Shown here in pieces: positions 16,288-25,141 of a DNA stretch of 34,649 nt (within the stretch, counting starts at the first letter, position 1; each line of letters opens with the position of its first letter). A program made the position numbers and the translations under genes. The DNA comes from Bauldia sp. Its GTDB lineage: Bacteria > Pseudomonadota > Alphaproteobacteria > Rhizobiales > Kaistiaceae. The notes below the pieces were generated by a model. It was given only the letters and a program-made list of their open reading frames with translations. It ran no database searches and had not been told where the DNA came from. The stretch spans positions 1 through 34,649 of the forward strand of contig JADLGL010000048.1 in NCBI GenBank assembly GCA_020849325.1. The letters run 5' to 3'.

Positions 16288-18522
16288 ATGCCGGGTTGGC
16301 TGATGACGGGGAGCCTCGTGCTCGGGCGGCTCGCAATCGCGGTCGCGGTGCTGATCGGCGCGGCCGGGATCGCCGCGGCACAGTCGCGGACGCTCGAAGA
16401 GCGCGCGACGCCGGCGATCCTTGCCGAGCTGTTCCCCGCGGCCGACCGCTTCGGCGCCGCGGAGGGCAATCCGCCGTTCATCCGGGCCTTCGCCGGCGAA
16501 GAGGTCCTCGGCTACGTCTTCTCGACGCTCGACGTCGTCCGTGCGCCGAGCTACTCGCCGCGGCCATTCGATGCCATCGTCGGGATGGACGTCGGCGGGC
16601 GCCTCACCGGCGCAAAACTCCTCACCTATTACGACGCCTATCTGACCGGCTTCCCGCAGCGTCTCGCCGCGCTCGCCGACTATTTCGCCCGGCATGCGGG
16701 CTACCATGTCAGCGGCAGCGCCGCGTTTCCGGTGACGCCGGATTTCGTCCGCGGCGCCACGATCTCGGCGCGATCGATGCGGGTCGGCATCCTCGACGCC
16801 GGCCGCGTGATCCTCCGCGCCAACAATCCCGGCCCCGAGATCACCGAACCGACGCTCGACGTCGAGGGATTCGTGTGGATGGACTGGCCGGAGCTCCTCG
16901 CGATCGGCGGCATCGCGCATGGCACGGTCACGTTCGGCATGGTGCGCGAGGCGTTCGCGGCGATGGGGGTCGAGCCGGGTGTCCTCGAGGTTCCGCTCGG
17001 CGTCGACGGACCGACGCTCGGCGTCACGCGGTTCGACTGCCGCTTTGCCGGCCGGCGATCGTGCGGCGAGGCGGCGCCCCCGCTCCACCCCGACGACGAA
17101 GTCTACACCGACCTCTATTTCGGCATCGTCACGCCGGCGCTGATCGGCCGGAACGCGCTCGGATCGGACTACTACAACCGCTTCGTGGCCGCGCTGCCGC
17201 CCGGCAGCACCGCCATCGCCCTCCTGTCGCGCGGTCCGTACAACTATCGCGGTCGCAGCTACCTCGAAGAACCGGGCCTCATCGATCGCATGAAGGTGGT
17301 GCAGGGCGGTCGGGAGTTCGTCTTCCACCGCGAGGATCACCGGCTCCTCGGTGCGGTCTATCCGTCGGGCCAGCGGCCGTTCACCGACGCATCGGTCTTC
17401 GCCATCCCGCCCGACGCCGGGTTCGATCCGCTGGCTCCGTTCGAGGTGGTGCTGATGGTCCGCTCCGTCGGCGACGGCGTGCCGGACGCCACCATCAGCT
17501 TCGCCACGCCCTACCAGCTCCCGCCCGAGGCGGTGCTGTGGCCTTACGTCGAACCCACGCCGGGCTGGGTCGAGACGTGGACGGAGCAGGCACCGCAGCT
17601 TGCCGTCCTCGGGGTCGCGCTCCTCGTCCTCACGGGGCTCTTCGTGTTCCAGAAGCGGCTCGCGATGTCGCGGCGGGCGCATTTCTGGGTGCGCACGGCG
17701 TTTCTCGTCTTCACGCTGGTGTGGATAGGCTGGATCGCGGGGGCGCAGCTCTCGATCGTCCACGTCGTCAACTACATCAAGGGCCCGTTCGACGGCGCCC
17801 AGCTCGGCTACTACCTCGCCGAGCCGCTGATCGTCGTCCTCGGCGCCTACGTCCTTCTCTCGCTCATCCTCATCGGGCGCGGCGTGTTCTGCGGCTGGCT
17901 CTGCCCGTTCGGCGCCCTCCAGGAACTCACCGCCCGCGCCTCGCGCTTCCTGCGGCTCCCGACGTGGAACCCGTCGGAGAAGATCCAGCGCTGGATGTGG
18001 CTGCCCAAATACGGCACCGCGGCGCTGATCGTGGGCACGGCCTTCGTGGCGCCCGCCGCCCTCGCCGGCACCGAGGAGATCGAGCCGTTCAAGACCGCGA
18101 TCACCTCGGCCTTCTCGCGGCCGGCGCCTTACGTCACCTACGCGGTGGTGCTGATCGTCCTCAGCCTCTTCACCGAGCGCTTCTTCTGCCGCTTCCTCTG
18201 CCCGCTCGGCGGGCTTCTCGCGCTCGGCGACCGGCTGCACGTCTTCACCTTCCTCGAGCGCCGGCCGGAGTGCGGCACCGCCTGCCACCTCTGCGAGCGC
18301 TCCTGCCCGGTGCGGGCGATCGAGAAGAGCGGCAGGATCGTGATGGCCGAGTGTTTTCAGTGTCTCGACTGCCAGGTCGAGTATCACGACGACCGCCGCT
18401 GCCCGCCGCTGGCGAAGCAGCGGAAGCAGCGCGAACGGAAGCGCCGCGATTTCGCCCCCGTCGGTGCGCCGGTCCCGGCAATGGCGCGGTCGGCGGGGGC
18501 GGTGTTCGAGCCGCCGAATTGA
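16288..18522 (+). CDS. NosR/NirI-family membrane flavo-iron-sulfur protein
   Basis: 744 residues from ATG 16288, chosen because GGGGGA lies about seven bases upstream; in-frame GTG 16258 and ATG 16261 lack such a site. Order of parts: N-terminal export/anchor segment (1-32); periplasmic FMN-binding-type domain (about 70-170, including DAIVGMDVGGRLTGAKLLTY); a further periplasmic region; five or so membrane helices (about 420-640); two CxxxCP motifs, FCGWLCPFG and FCRFLCPLG; then ferredoxin-like clusters CGTACHLCERSCPVRAI and CFQCLDCQVEY. NosR in denitrifiers feeds electrons to or helps activate N2O reductase; NirI is its nitrite-reductase counterpart. No nos or nir gene is in the window, so its electron acceptor here is unknown. 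Confidence 0.88.
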   Translation: MPGWLMTGSLVLGRLAIAVAVLIGAAGIAAAQSRTLEERATPAILAELFPAADRFGAAEGNPPFIRAFAGEEVLGYVFSTLDVVRAPSYSPRPFDAIVGMDVGGRLTGAKLLTYYDAYLTGFPQRLAALADYFARHAGYHVSGSAAFPVTPDFVRGATISARSMRVGILDAGRVILRANNPGPEITEPTLDVEGFVWMDWPELLAIGGIAHGTVTFGMVREAFAAMGVEPGVLEVPLGVDGPTLGVTRFDCRFAGRRSCGEAAPPLHPDDEVYTDLYFGIVTPALIGRNALGSDYYNRFVAALPPGSTAIALLSRGPYNYRGRSYLEEPGLIDRMKVVQGGREFVFHREDHRLLGAVYPSGQRPFTDASVFAIPPDAGFDPLAPFEVVLMVRSVGDGVPDATISFATPYQLPPEAVLWPYVEPTPGWVETWTEQAPQLAVLGVALLVLTGLFVFQKRLAMSRRAHFWVRTAFLVFTLVWIGWIAGAQLSIVHVVNYIKGPFDGAQLGYYLAEPLIVVLGAYVLLSLILIGRGVFCGWLCPFGALQELTARASRFLRLPTWNPSEKIQRWMWLPKYGTAALIVGTAFVAPAALAGTEEIEPFKTAITSAFSRPAPYVTYAVVLIVLSLFTERFFCRFLCPLGGLLALGDRLHVFTFLERRPECGTACHLCERSCPVRAIEKSGRIVMAECFQCLDCQVEYHDDRRCPPLAKQRKQRERKRRDFAPVGAPVPAMARSAGAVFEPPN

Positions 18523-18597
18523 GGGGCGGCCCGCGCGCAGCTATCGCACCGTTCCCGGCGCCTCACCCGGTCGAGCGCCGTCGGGCGAGAGCCGTGA

Positions 18598-18826
18598 CCG
18601 CCGACGCGTCGCGCGGCATGGAGGAGCGCCGCCCCGATATCGTCGTCTTCGATGTACGGGAAACCGGCCAGGACCTCCGCGCGGGTCGCGCCGTCCGCCA
18701 TCATCTCGACGATGTCGACCACCCGCATGCGGGTCGGCGGATACGCGGTCGACCACCGACGATACCTTCATCGGCGACGATGTGAGCGAGGAGTGCCTCG
18801 TGGCTGCTGACCGGAATCTCGGACAT
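18598..18826 (-). pseudogene. DUF433 (VapB-type antitoxin) gene with a frameshift
   Basis: From ATG 18826 (AGGAG nine bases upstream) the frame reads MSEIPVSSHEALLAHIVADE, then GIVGGRPRIR, and then loses the family match at about 18733-18739. One frame over it resumes as TRMRVVDIVEMMADGATRAE, then VLAGFPYIEDDDIGAALLHA. The expected junction GRPRIRGTRMRVVD is restored by adding one base, so a one-base deletion is inferred. After the domain the second frame has no stop until 18384, inside the end of the NosR-like gene, so the native C-terminus is lost too. DUF433 proteins are antitoxins usually followed by a DUF5615 PIN-like toxin; none is visible. Confidence 0.75.
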
Positions 18827-18999
18827 TGGCACAAGCTCCTGCCGCCCCCTTCGGGTGAGGCGTAGGGGTTCCCACGAATAGGAGAGATCTTCCACGAATG
18901 CACACCGACGTCTCACAAACGTAACGGCGCAACGCGGGTCCGGGTGACAAGCCGTCGGCAACGGACTAACCAAGCGCCGCGACGACCGTGAGCCGTGAC

Positions 19000-21150
19000 A
19001 TGCCCGATCTCCTCCTCGAATTGTTCTCCGAAGAAATCCCGGCCCGCATGCAGCGCCGGGCGGCGGACGACCTTCGGAAGCTGGTGACCGACGCGCTCGT
19101 CGAGGCCGGTTTCGTCTACGAGGGCGCGAAGGCGTTCGTGACGCCGCGGCGGCTGACGCTGACGGTGAACGGCGTGCCGGCGCGTTCCGCCGATGTCCGC
19201 GAGGAGAAGAAGGGGCCGCGCGTCGGTGCGCCCGAGGCGGCGATCGCCGGCTTCCTCAAGGGCGCGGGCCTCGCGTCGATCGCCGAGGCCAAGGTCCAGC
19301 CCGACAAGAAGGGCGATTTCTACGTCGCCGTGATCACGAAACCCGGCCGCGCCGCGACCGAGGTGCTGGCGGAGGCGCTGCCGAAAATCATCCGCGAGTT
19401 TCCGTGGCCGAAATCGATGCGCTGGGGCGCGGCATCGGCCGATCCCGGCAGCCTCCGCTGGGTGCGGCCGCTCCACGCGATCACCGCCACCTTCGGGCCG
19501 GAGACCGAGGACCCCGACATCATCCGCTTCGACGTCGGCGGCGTTGCAGCGGGCGACACGACTTTCGGCCACCGCTTCATGGCGCCGGCGGCGATCACGG
19601 TGAAGCATTTCGACGACTACGAGACATCGCTGGTGCGGGCGAAAGTGGTGCTCGACCCGGAGCGGCGGAAGGACATCATCCTCCACGACGCGCGCGACCG
19701 CGCGTTCGCGCTCGGCCTCGAACTCGTCGAGGACGAGGCGCTGCTCGAGGAAGTCGCCGGGCTCAACGAATGGCCGGTGGTGCTCGTCGGCGCGTTCGAC
19801 GAGGCGTTCCTCGCGATCCCGCCGGAGGTGATCCGCACGACCATCCGCGTGAACCAGAAGTGCTTCGTCCTCCGTGACCCGAAGACGGGGACGCTCGCCA
19901 ACCGCTTCGTGCTGACGGCGAACGTCGAGGCCGAGGACGGCGGCCGTGAGATCGTCGCTGGCAACCAGCGCGTCATCCGCTCGCGCCTCTCGGACGCGAA
20001 GTATTTCTGGGAAACGGACCAGCACGACCTGCCGGATCACGACACGCCGAAAATGCGCGAGGCGGCGGCGCGGCTGAACCTCGATCAGGCGAAGCCTCTC
20101 GACCAGCGGATGGCGAAGCTCGCTTCGACTGGCGTCGTGTTCCACGAAAAGCTGGGCACGCAGGGCGAGCGGGTGGAGCGGCTGGTGCGGCTCGCGGCGG
20201 AGATCGCACCGCTCGTCGGTGCCGATCCGGAGCTGGCGAAGCGTGCCGCGGCGCTGGCGAAGGCCGACCTTCCGACGGAGATGGTGGGCGAGTTCCCCGA
20301 ACTGCAGGGGCTGATGGGGCGCTACTACGCGGCCAAGCAGCGCGAGCACGCCTCGGTCGCGGCCGCGGTCGAGGAGCACTACAAGCCGCAGGGGCCGGGC
20401 GATCGCGTGCCGACGGATCCGGTGTCGATCGCGGTGGCGCTGGCGGACAAGCTCGACATCCTCGTCGGCTTCTGGGCGATCGATGAAAAGCCGACGGGCA
20501 GCAAGGACCCGTATGCGCTGCGGCGCGCGGCGCTGGGAGTGATCCGGATCGTTCTCGATGGGAAGCTCCGTCTCCCACTCGCGCCCTCGCTGGTGAAAGC
20601 CGCCGATGGTCTCGGCCGCGGTGCCAACATCCTCGACCTCATCGCCTTCTTCGCCGACCGCCTGAAAGTCCAGCTCCGCGAACAAGGCGCGCGGCACGAT
20701 CTCGTCGATGCCGTGTTCGCGCTCGGCGACCAGGACGATCTCCTCCTGATCGTCCGCCGCGTCGAGGCGCTCGGCGCGTTTCTCGACAGCGAGAGCGGGA
20801 AGGCGCTGCTCGCCGGCTACCGCCGTGCGGCGAACATTCTCCGCGACGAGGAGAAGAAGTCCGGAAAACGCTTCGACGGTGCGACCGAGACCGGCACCGC
20901 GCCCGAGGAGGTCGCCCTCAACGAGGCGATCACCGCGGCGGAGGCCGAGGTCGACGCCTCGCTCGTCGAGGAGGATTTCGTCGCGGCCATGGACGCGATG
21001 GCGACCCTCCGTGCCCCGGTCGACGCGTTCTTCGACAAGGTGCTCGTGAACGACCCCGACCCCGCCACCCGCGAAAACCGCCTCCGCCTCCTCGCCCGCA
21101 TCCGCGCGGTGACGCTGAAGGTCGCGGACTTCTCGAAGATCGGCGGGTAG
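19000..21150 (+). CDS. glyS: Glycine--tRNA ligase beta subunit
   Basis: 716 residues. This subunit binds and recognises tRNA(Gly) in the alpha2-beta2 enzyme, with a C-terminal DALR-type anticodon-binding region. Family marks: [18 protein letters not shown] at the N-terminus, [15 protein letters not shown], the H-E-K-L-G-T-Q region, [27 protein letters not shown], and the C-terminal [22 protein letters not shown] 19000 is chosen by the family start; GTG 18988 would add four residues. It is followed by an intrinsic terminator at 21212-21240. Confidence 0.96.
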   Translation: MPDLLLELFSEEIPARMQRRAADDLRKLVTDALVEAGFVYEGAKAFVTPRRLTLTVNGVPARSADVREEKKGPRVGAPEAAIAGFLKGAGLASIAEAKVQPDKKGDFYVAVITKPGRAATEVLAEALPKIIREFPWPKSMRWGAASADPGSLRWVRPLHAITATFGPETEDPDIIRFDVGGVAAGDTTFGHRFMAPAAITVKHFDDYETSLVRAKVVLDPERRKDIILHDARDRAFALGLELVEDEALLEEVAGLNEWPVVLVGAFDEAFLAIPPEVIRTTIRVNQKCFVLRDPKTGTLANRFVLTANVEAEDGGREIVAGNQRVIRSRLSDAKYFWETDQHDLPDHDTPKMREAAARLNLDQAKPLDQRMAKLASTGVVFHEKLGTQGERVERLVRLAAEIAPLVGADPELAKRAAALAKADLPTEMVGEFPELQGLMGRYYAAKQREHASVAAAVEEHYKPQGPGDRVPTDPVSIAVALADKLDILVGFWAIDEKPTGSKDPYALRRAALGVIRIVLDGKLRLPLAPSLVKAADGLGRGANILDLIAFFADRLKVQLREQGARHDLVDAVFALGDQDDLLLIVRRVEALGAFLDSESGKALLAGYRRAANILRDEEKKSGKRFDGATETGTAPEEVALNEAITAAEAEVDASLVEEDFVAAMDAMATLRAPVDAFFDKVLVNDPDPATRENRLRLLARIRAVTLKVADFSKIGG

Positions 21151-21163
21151 CACACCCCACATA

Positions 21164-21270
21164 CCGCTCACCCCCGCGAAGGCGGGGGCCGATCCCTCTT
21201 CGCAGGAAGGTCGGGCCTTCGGCCCGGCTTTCTTGTTTTGATGGGTCCCCGCCTTCGCGGGGATGAGCGG
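21164..21270. repeat. Long inverted repeat after glyS
   Basis: The left arm starts CCGCTCA (21164-21170) followed by CCCCCGCGAAGGCGGGGG. The right arm is GGTCCCCGCCTTCGCGGGGA followed by TGAGCGG (21264-21270). Each arm also folds on itself. A related single arm (CCGCTCATCCCGGCGAAAGC) occurs at 22941-22960. The inverted repeat encloses the glyS terminator. Confidence 0.75.
21212..21240 (+). terminator. Intrinsic terminator of glyS
   Basis: The stem CGGGCC (21212-21217) / GGCCCG (21221-21226) has a TTC loop and is followed by GCTTTCTTGTTTT, a U-rich tract. It lies 61 bases after the glyS stop. Confidence 0.65.
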
Positions 21271-21300
21271 TCGAGGAGATGTTTTCGAGAAGGGGGTTGG

Positions 21301-21633
21301 CTAATCCGGCTTCACGCCGGTGCGGAACTGGAACATCGCCGAGGCGCCGTCGATCAGAAGGCTGAGCGGGTTCGAGCGGCACCAATTGTCGATCCAGACA
21401 TAGACGGCGTCGCGCGACGCGCGCGTCGGAACGCGCCAGAAATCGAGGTCGTGCGCCACGGCCCAGGCGTCGATCGTGCCGAGGAGGTAGGCCTCGTAGA
21501 GGTCCTTCGTCGCGCCGGGCGCCGAGACCCACTGGCCGCAGTCGATCCCCGCCTCCACCCAGATCTGCTGCGCCAGCACCGGCGCCGGGGTGGTGGCGAT
21601 CGCGAGCGCGAGCAGTCCTGACCCGACCTTCAT
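21301..21633 (-). CDS. Small exported protein of unknown function
   Basis: 110 residues. A signal peptide covers about 1-20 (MKVGSGLLALAIATTPAPVLA) and cleaves before QQIW. The mature part has two cysteines (DCGQWV and NWCRSNPL) that could form a disulfide. The segment YVWIDNWCRSNPLSLLIDGA resembles the helix W-x-D-x-Y/W-C-R-x-N-P-L found in many short periplasmic alphaproteobacterial proteins without assigned role. ATG 21633-21631 has GGAAGAG just upstream. It converges with glyS, and the upstream gap is shared with the divergent radical SAM gene. Confidence 0.7.
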   Translation of the reverse strand: MKVGSGLLALAIATTPAPVLAQQIWVEAGIDCGQWVSAPGATKDLYEAYLLGTIDAWAVAHDLDFWRVPTRASRDAVYVWIDNWCRSNPLSLLIDGASAMFQFRTGVKPD

Positions 21634-21757
21634 CGCTCTTCCGTCCGGCTTCCGCCGCCTCCGCCGCGCGCCCCGCCGGAGCGAAGATAGCACACGCGGG
21701 CCGCAGGTGCGGATCGCGGCCCGGCCTTCCGTCCAATTGTTCTTGCTATGTTCTAGT

Positions 21758-21773
21758 CATTCCGCTAGGAATG
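21758..21773. promoter_or_regulatory. Short palindrome upstream of the radical SAM gene
   Basis: CATTCC and GGAATG form inverted arms around GCTA, ending a few bases before ATG 21779. It could be an operator or only an mRNA hairpin that reaches the ribosome-binding region. Evidence is limited to symmetry. Confidence 0.3.
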
Positions 21774-21778
21774 AATTC

Positions 21779-22912
21779 ATGTCGATCGCCCGCCTCGAGA
21801 CCGATTCCGACCCGCGCCACGCGGTCGCTCCGGCGATCGACCCCGCCCACATAGCGCCGGACCGGCGCCGCGGGCGCGGGTCGGAAACCAGCCGCACCGG
21901 ACGGTACGAGCCGCTCGAGAAGATTCCGGTCGACGACGGCTGGGACAGCCTCGAAGAGCTTCCGGAGCTCAGGACCGAGGTGCAGGTCGAGCGACCGCGA
22001 AAGATCCTGACGACGAACGATTCGCCGGACATCGGCTTCGCGCAGTCGATCAACCCCTATCGCGGCTGCGAGCACGGCTGCGCCTACTGCTTCGCGCGGC
22101 CGACGCACGCCTATATGGGCCTGTCGCCGGGGCTCGATTTCGAGACGCGGCTGTTCGCGAAGCCCGACGCGGCAAGGCTTCTCGAGCGCGAGCTGTCGAA
22201 GCCGGGCTACAAGGTCGAGACGATCGCGATCGGCACCAACACCGATCCCTACCAGCCGATCGAGAAGCGCTACCGCATCATGCGGGAGATTCTCGAAGTG
22301 CTTTCGCGGGCCAACCACCCGGTCGGCATCCTCACCAAGAACGCGCTCGTCACGCGCGACATCGACCTCCTCGCGCCGATGGCCGAGCGGGGGCTCGTCA
22401 AGGTCGGCCTCTCGGTGACGACGCTCGACCGGAAGCTGGCGCGGGCGATGGAGCCCCGCGCCTCGACGCCGGCCAAGCGGCTCGAGGCGTTGCGGCTCCT
22501 CTCCGCGGCCGGCATCCCGACCTTCGCGATGACCGCGCCGATCATCCCCGCGCTCAACGAACCGGAGATGGAACGCATCCTCGACGCTGCCGCGGCGCAG
22601 GGCGTGAAGGACGCCGGCTACGTCCTCCTCCGCCTGACGCAGGAGGTGGCGGAGCTGTTCAAGGAATTCCTGCTCCGCCACTATCCCGATCGCTACGCCC
22701 ACGTCCTGTCGCTGATCCGCTCGATGCGCGGCGGCAAGGACTACGATTCGTCGTGGGGCCAGCGGATGAGCGGCAACGGCCCCTACGCCTGGCAGATCGG
22801 CCGCCGGTTCGAGATCGCGGCGAAACGGCTCGGACTGAACACCGTGCGGACGGAGCTGCGGACCGACCTCTTCCGCCCGCCGCTCCAGCCGGCGCAGATG
22901 AGTCTGTTCTGA
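21779..22912 (+). CDS. PA0069-family radical SAM protein
   Basis: 377 residues. The iron-sulfur motif CxxxCxxC is C97-EHG-C101-AY-C104, in INPYRGCEHGCAYCFARPTH, followed by AIGTNTDPYQPIEKRY and GILTKNALVTRDIDLL, which place it in the PA0069 / SPL-like (spore photoproduct lyase-like) group of radical SAM proteins. These generate a 5'-deoxyadenosyl radical; the substrate of this group is unknown, with a nucleic-acid link suggested only by similarity. ATG 21779 is preferred over in-frame starts up to 21590 because those add an unrelated Arg-rich stretch. Single gene, followed by a repeat-filled gap. Confidence 0.85.
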   Translation: MSIARLETDSDPRHAVAPAIDPAHIAPDRRRGRGSETSRTGRYEPLEKIPVDDGWDSLEELPELRTEVQVERPRKILTTNDSPDIGFAQSINPYRGCEHGCAYCFARPTHAYMGLSPGLDFETRLFAKPDAARLLERELSKPGYKVETIAIGTNTDPYQPIEKRYRIMREILEVLSRANHPVGILTKNALVTRDIDLLAPMAERGLVKVGLSVTTLDRKLARAMEPRASTPAKRLEALRLLSAAGIPTFAMTAPIIPALNEPEMERILDAAAAQGVKDAGYVLLRLTQEVAELFKEFLLRHYPDRYAHVLSLIRSMRGGKDYDSSWGQRMSGNGPYAWQIGRRFEIAAKRLGLNTVRTELRTDLFRPPLQPAQMSLF

Positions 22913-22940
22913 TGGCGGTGGGGACGGTGAATCCCATTTT

Positions 22941-22980
22941 CCGCTCATCCCGGCGAAAGCTGGGACCCAGAGCCCCGGGG
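22941..22980 (+). repeat. Repeat arm related to the glyS-downstream inverted repeat
   Basis: CCGCTCATCCCGGCGAAAGC continues TGGGACCCAGAG and CCCCGGGG. It matches the type of unit seen at 21164-21270, here as a single copy. It lies in the 355-base gene-free gap between the radical SAM gene and mutY (22913-23267), which otherwise holds only the repeat at 23054-23171. Confidence 0.55.
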
Positions 22981-23053
22981 ATGCTTGGGTTGCGACGCCG
23001 TCTCATCCGAACTTTCGACGTGTGAAGGAATGAGGCTGGTCTCGGCCTTCGTT

Positions 23054-23171
23054 CTCCCTCCCCCTCGTGGGGAGGGTTGGGGTGGGGACTTCCGGTGTCC
23101 CAACCAAGTTCGGCCGTGCCGAGCATGCAGGCCGCAAGTCCCCCTCCCGGCCTCCCCAACAAGGGGGGAGG
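23054..23171. repeat. G+C-rich long inverted repeat, copy 1
   Basis: The left arm begins CTCCCTCCCCCTCGTGGGGA and ends in GGTGGGGACTT. The right arm is AAGTCCCCCTCCCGGCCTCC followed by CCAACAAGGGGGGAG. The arms are about 40 bases with a few mismatches, and each can also form its own hairpin. It sits between convergent genes. Related copies are at 28680-28800 and 33811-33912. Confidence 0.75.
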
Positions 23172-23267
23172 TGAAGAAAGAGGAGCGGCCGTACCGTCGG
23201 GACCGCCGTATTTCTTCACACGCTCCGTGGCTGGGACGAGCGGAACGTGATGGTGCGGGATCGCCCC

Positions 23268-24335
23268 TTATCGCCGCTTCTTCGTCGCGCCCGGCACGGC
23301 TGCCTCGATGGCTTTCTTCATCACGCTCGGCAGCGCCTCGCCGGGAAGCTCCTCGGGCGGCGACCACCAATGTCCGGACGGCGCTGTGGCGGCCACCGAA
23401 AACTCCGCGCGGTGGACCGTCAGCTCCAGCCGGAAGTGCGTGAACACGTGCACAACCGGCGCCGGCGCCTCCCGCCATTCCCCGGCGAGCGGCGGGGCGC
23501 CCTGCCCGGTGCCTGATTTGTCCGGCCAGTCGCTGCCCGGCACCTCCGTCATGCCGCCGAGGAGACCTTCAGGGGCGCGGCGGCGGAGGAGCACGGCACC
23601 GTCGCTCCGCACCGCGACGAAGGCGTGGCCGCGCCGCGTCGGACGTTCGGCCTTCGCGGCCTTCACCGGGTAGCGATCGGGGTCGCCGTCGGCGAAGGCG
23701 CGGCAGTCGTCCCGCAGGGGGCAGAGGGCGCAGGCCGGGCGTTTCGGCGTGCAGATCGTGGCGCCGAGGTCCATCATCGCCTGGGCATAGTCGCCGGGAC
23801 GCTCGCGCGGCGTGAGGCGCGACTGGTGGGCGCGGATCGCCTCCTTCGCCGCGGGCACGGGCGTCCCGATGGCGAAGAGGCGGGCGATGACGCGCTCGAC
23901 ATTGCCGTCGACCACGGCGACGGGTTCGTCGAAGGCGATGGCGGCAATCGCGGCGGCCGTGTAGCCGCCGACGCCGGGCAGGTCCATCAGCCCGGCCAGC
24001 GTGGCGGGAAACCGCCCGCCGCGCGCCGCCACGAGATCGGCTGCGGCCTTCATGTTGCGGGCGCGGCTGTAGTAGCCGAGGCCGGCCCACGCCTTCATCA
24101 CCTCGGCCTCGGGCGCCGCGGCGAGGTCGTGCACGGTCGGCCAGCGCGCGACGAAAGCCGCGAAATAGCTCTTCACCGCGGCGACCGTCGTCTGCTGCAG
24201 CATCACCTCGGACAGCCAGACGCGGTAGGGGTCGGCCCGCTCGCCGACGGCGCGGTTGTCCGGCGGGACGCGCCACGGCAGGCGCCGCGCGTGGCGGTCG
24301 TACCAGGCGAGGAGGCGCTCCGCGAGATCAGGCAC
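23268..24335 (-). CDS. mutY: A/G-specific adenine DNA glycosylase
   Basis: 355 residues. MutY removes adenine mispaired with 8-oxoguanine in base-excision repair. The catalytic Glu43 is in SEVMLQQTTVAAV. The helix-hairpin-helix LPGVGGYTAAAI lies at 119-130, and the catalytic Asp143 is in VVDGNVERV. The [4Fe-4S] cysteines are C195, C202, C205 and C211 (CX6CX2CX5C). The C-terminal NUDIX-like domain that senses 8-oxoG is present (about 230-350, with HVFTHFRLEL). The start is GTG 24335; no strong ribosome-binding site is seen. In many relatives mutY sits beside dciA and the DsbA-like gene; here a metalloprotease gene and smc lie between. Confidence 0.95.
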   Translation of the reverse strand: MPDLAERLLAWYDRHARRLPWRVPPDNRAVGERADPYRVWLSEVMLQQTTVAAVKSYFAAFVARWPTVHDLAAAPEAEVMKAWAGLGYYSRARNMKAAADLVAARGGRFPATLAGLMDLPGVGGYTAAAIAAIAFDEPVAVVDGNVERVIARLFAIGTPVPAAKEAIRAHQSRLTPRERPGDYAQAMMDLGATICTPKRPACALCPLRDDCRAFADGDPDRYPVKAAKAERPTRRGHAFVAVRSDGAVLLRRRAPEGLLGGMTEVPGSDWPDKSGTGQGAPPLAGEWREAPAPVVHVFTHFRLELTVHRAEFSVAATAPSGHWWSPPEELPGEALPSVMKKAIEAAVPGATKKRR

Positions 24336-24365
24336 GGGCGGCTGCGGCCGGCACGGCGCCCGGCC

Positions 24366-25022
24366 TCAGACGAGCCCCATCATCCGGTACATCAGCCATA
24401 TCGTCGGCTCCATGATGAGGATGCGGAGCGGATTCGGGATGCCGCTCGACGGCGGCAGAATGCTGAGGAGGATCAGTCCGAGGAAGAGGAAATAGCTCGG
24501 CTGCCAGTTGTTGGACCACCAGTTCGCCGCCTTCAGCGGCAGAAGGGTTTCCGCGATCCGCCAGCCGTCGAGCGGGTAGAACGGCAGGAGGTTGAACAGG
24601 AAAAGGACGATGTTGATCTGGATCACGGTCTGGAGAACCGTGAACAGGAAGGCCGGCGCCGTCCCGCTCATGAAGCTCGGCAGCAGCGCCTGGAGGAGGA
24701 GCGCGAACACGGCCGCGACGAAGAGGTTCGCGATCGGCCCCGCGGAGATCGCGAGGAACGCGCCGAGCTTCGGCCGCTGCATCCGCCGCGGCGAGACCGG
24801 CGCGGAGCCGAGCATGCCGAAGCCGATCAGCGCGAACATGATGAAGCCGAGCCAGTGGATGTGGACGAACGGGTTGAGCGTCAGCCGCCCCTGCGAGCGC
24901 GGCGTGGGATCGCCCATCAGGTCCGCCACTACGCAATGCGCGTATTCGTGCACCGTCATGCCGATCAGCACGGCAATGAGGTTCGCGACCAGAAGCTCCG
25001 GCGTGAGGTTGAACAGACCCAA
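24366..25022 (-). CDS. Site-2-protease-like (M50 family) membrane metalloprotease
   Basis: 218 residues, five to six hydrophobic helices. The zinc motif HEYAH (25-29, in GMTVHEYAHCVVADLMGD) and the second metal motif NLLPFYPLDG are both intact. They mark the rhomboid-unrelated M50B family of small intramembrane proteases (YwhC/FtsX-independent type). Natural substrates of this short form are not established. TTG 25022-25020 is the start, with GGAGG five bases upstream. Same strand as mutY and smc, with a 30-base gap to mutY, so a shared message is likely. Confidence 0.85.
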   Translation of the reverse strand: MGLFNLTPELLVANLIAVLIGMTVHEYAHCVVADLMGDPTPRSQGRLTLNPFVHIHWLGFIMFALIGFGMLGSAPVSPRRMQRPKLGAFLAISAGPIANLFVAAVFALLLQALLPSFMSGTAPAFLFTVLQTVIQINIVLFLFNLLPFYPLDGWRIAETLLPLKAANWWSNNWQPSYFLFLGLILLSILPPSSGIPNPLRILIMEPTIWLMYRMMGLV

Positions 25023-25141
25023 GCATTCCTCCGGCCCATGCGGGCATGGCCGCCGGAGCCGAAGTCCAACGACGCCTTCCCCCTCCCGGACGGTGGCCCG
25101 CCGGAGACGCGAACCCTTACTATCTCAGGCGGCAGACGGCG

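Noticed and set aside
16240-18387. A 715-codon open frame on minus, opposite the NosR-like gene
   Set aside because: Antisense of a gene with clear iron-sulfur motifs; very Glu/Arg-rich, no domain.
18913-21171. A 752-codon open frame on minus, opposite glyS
   Set aside because: Shadow of glyS; no recognisable product.
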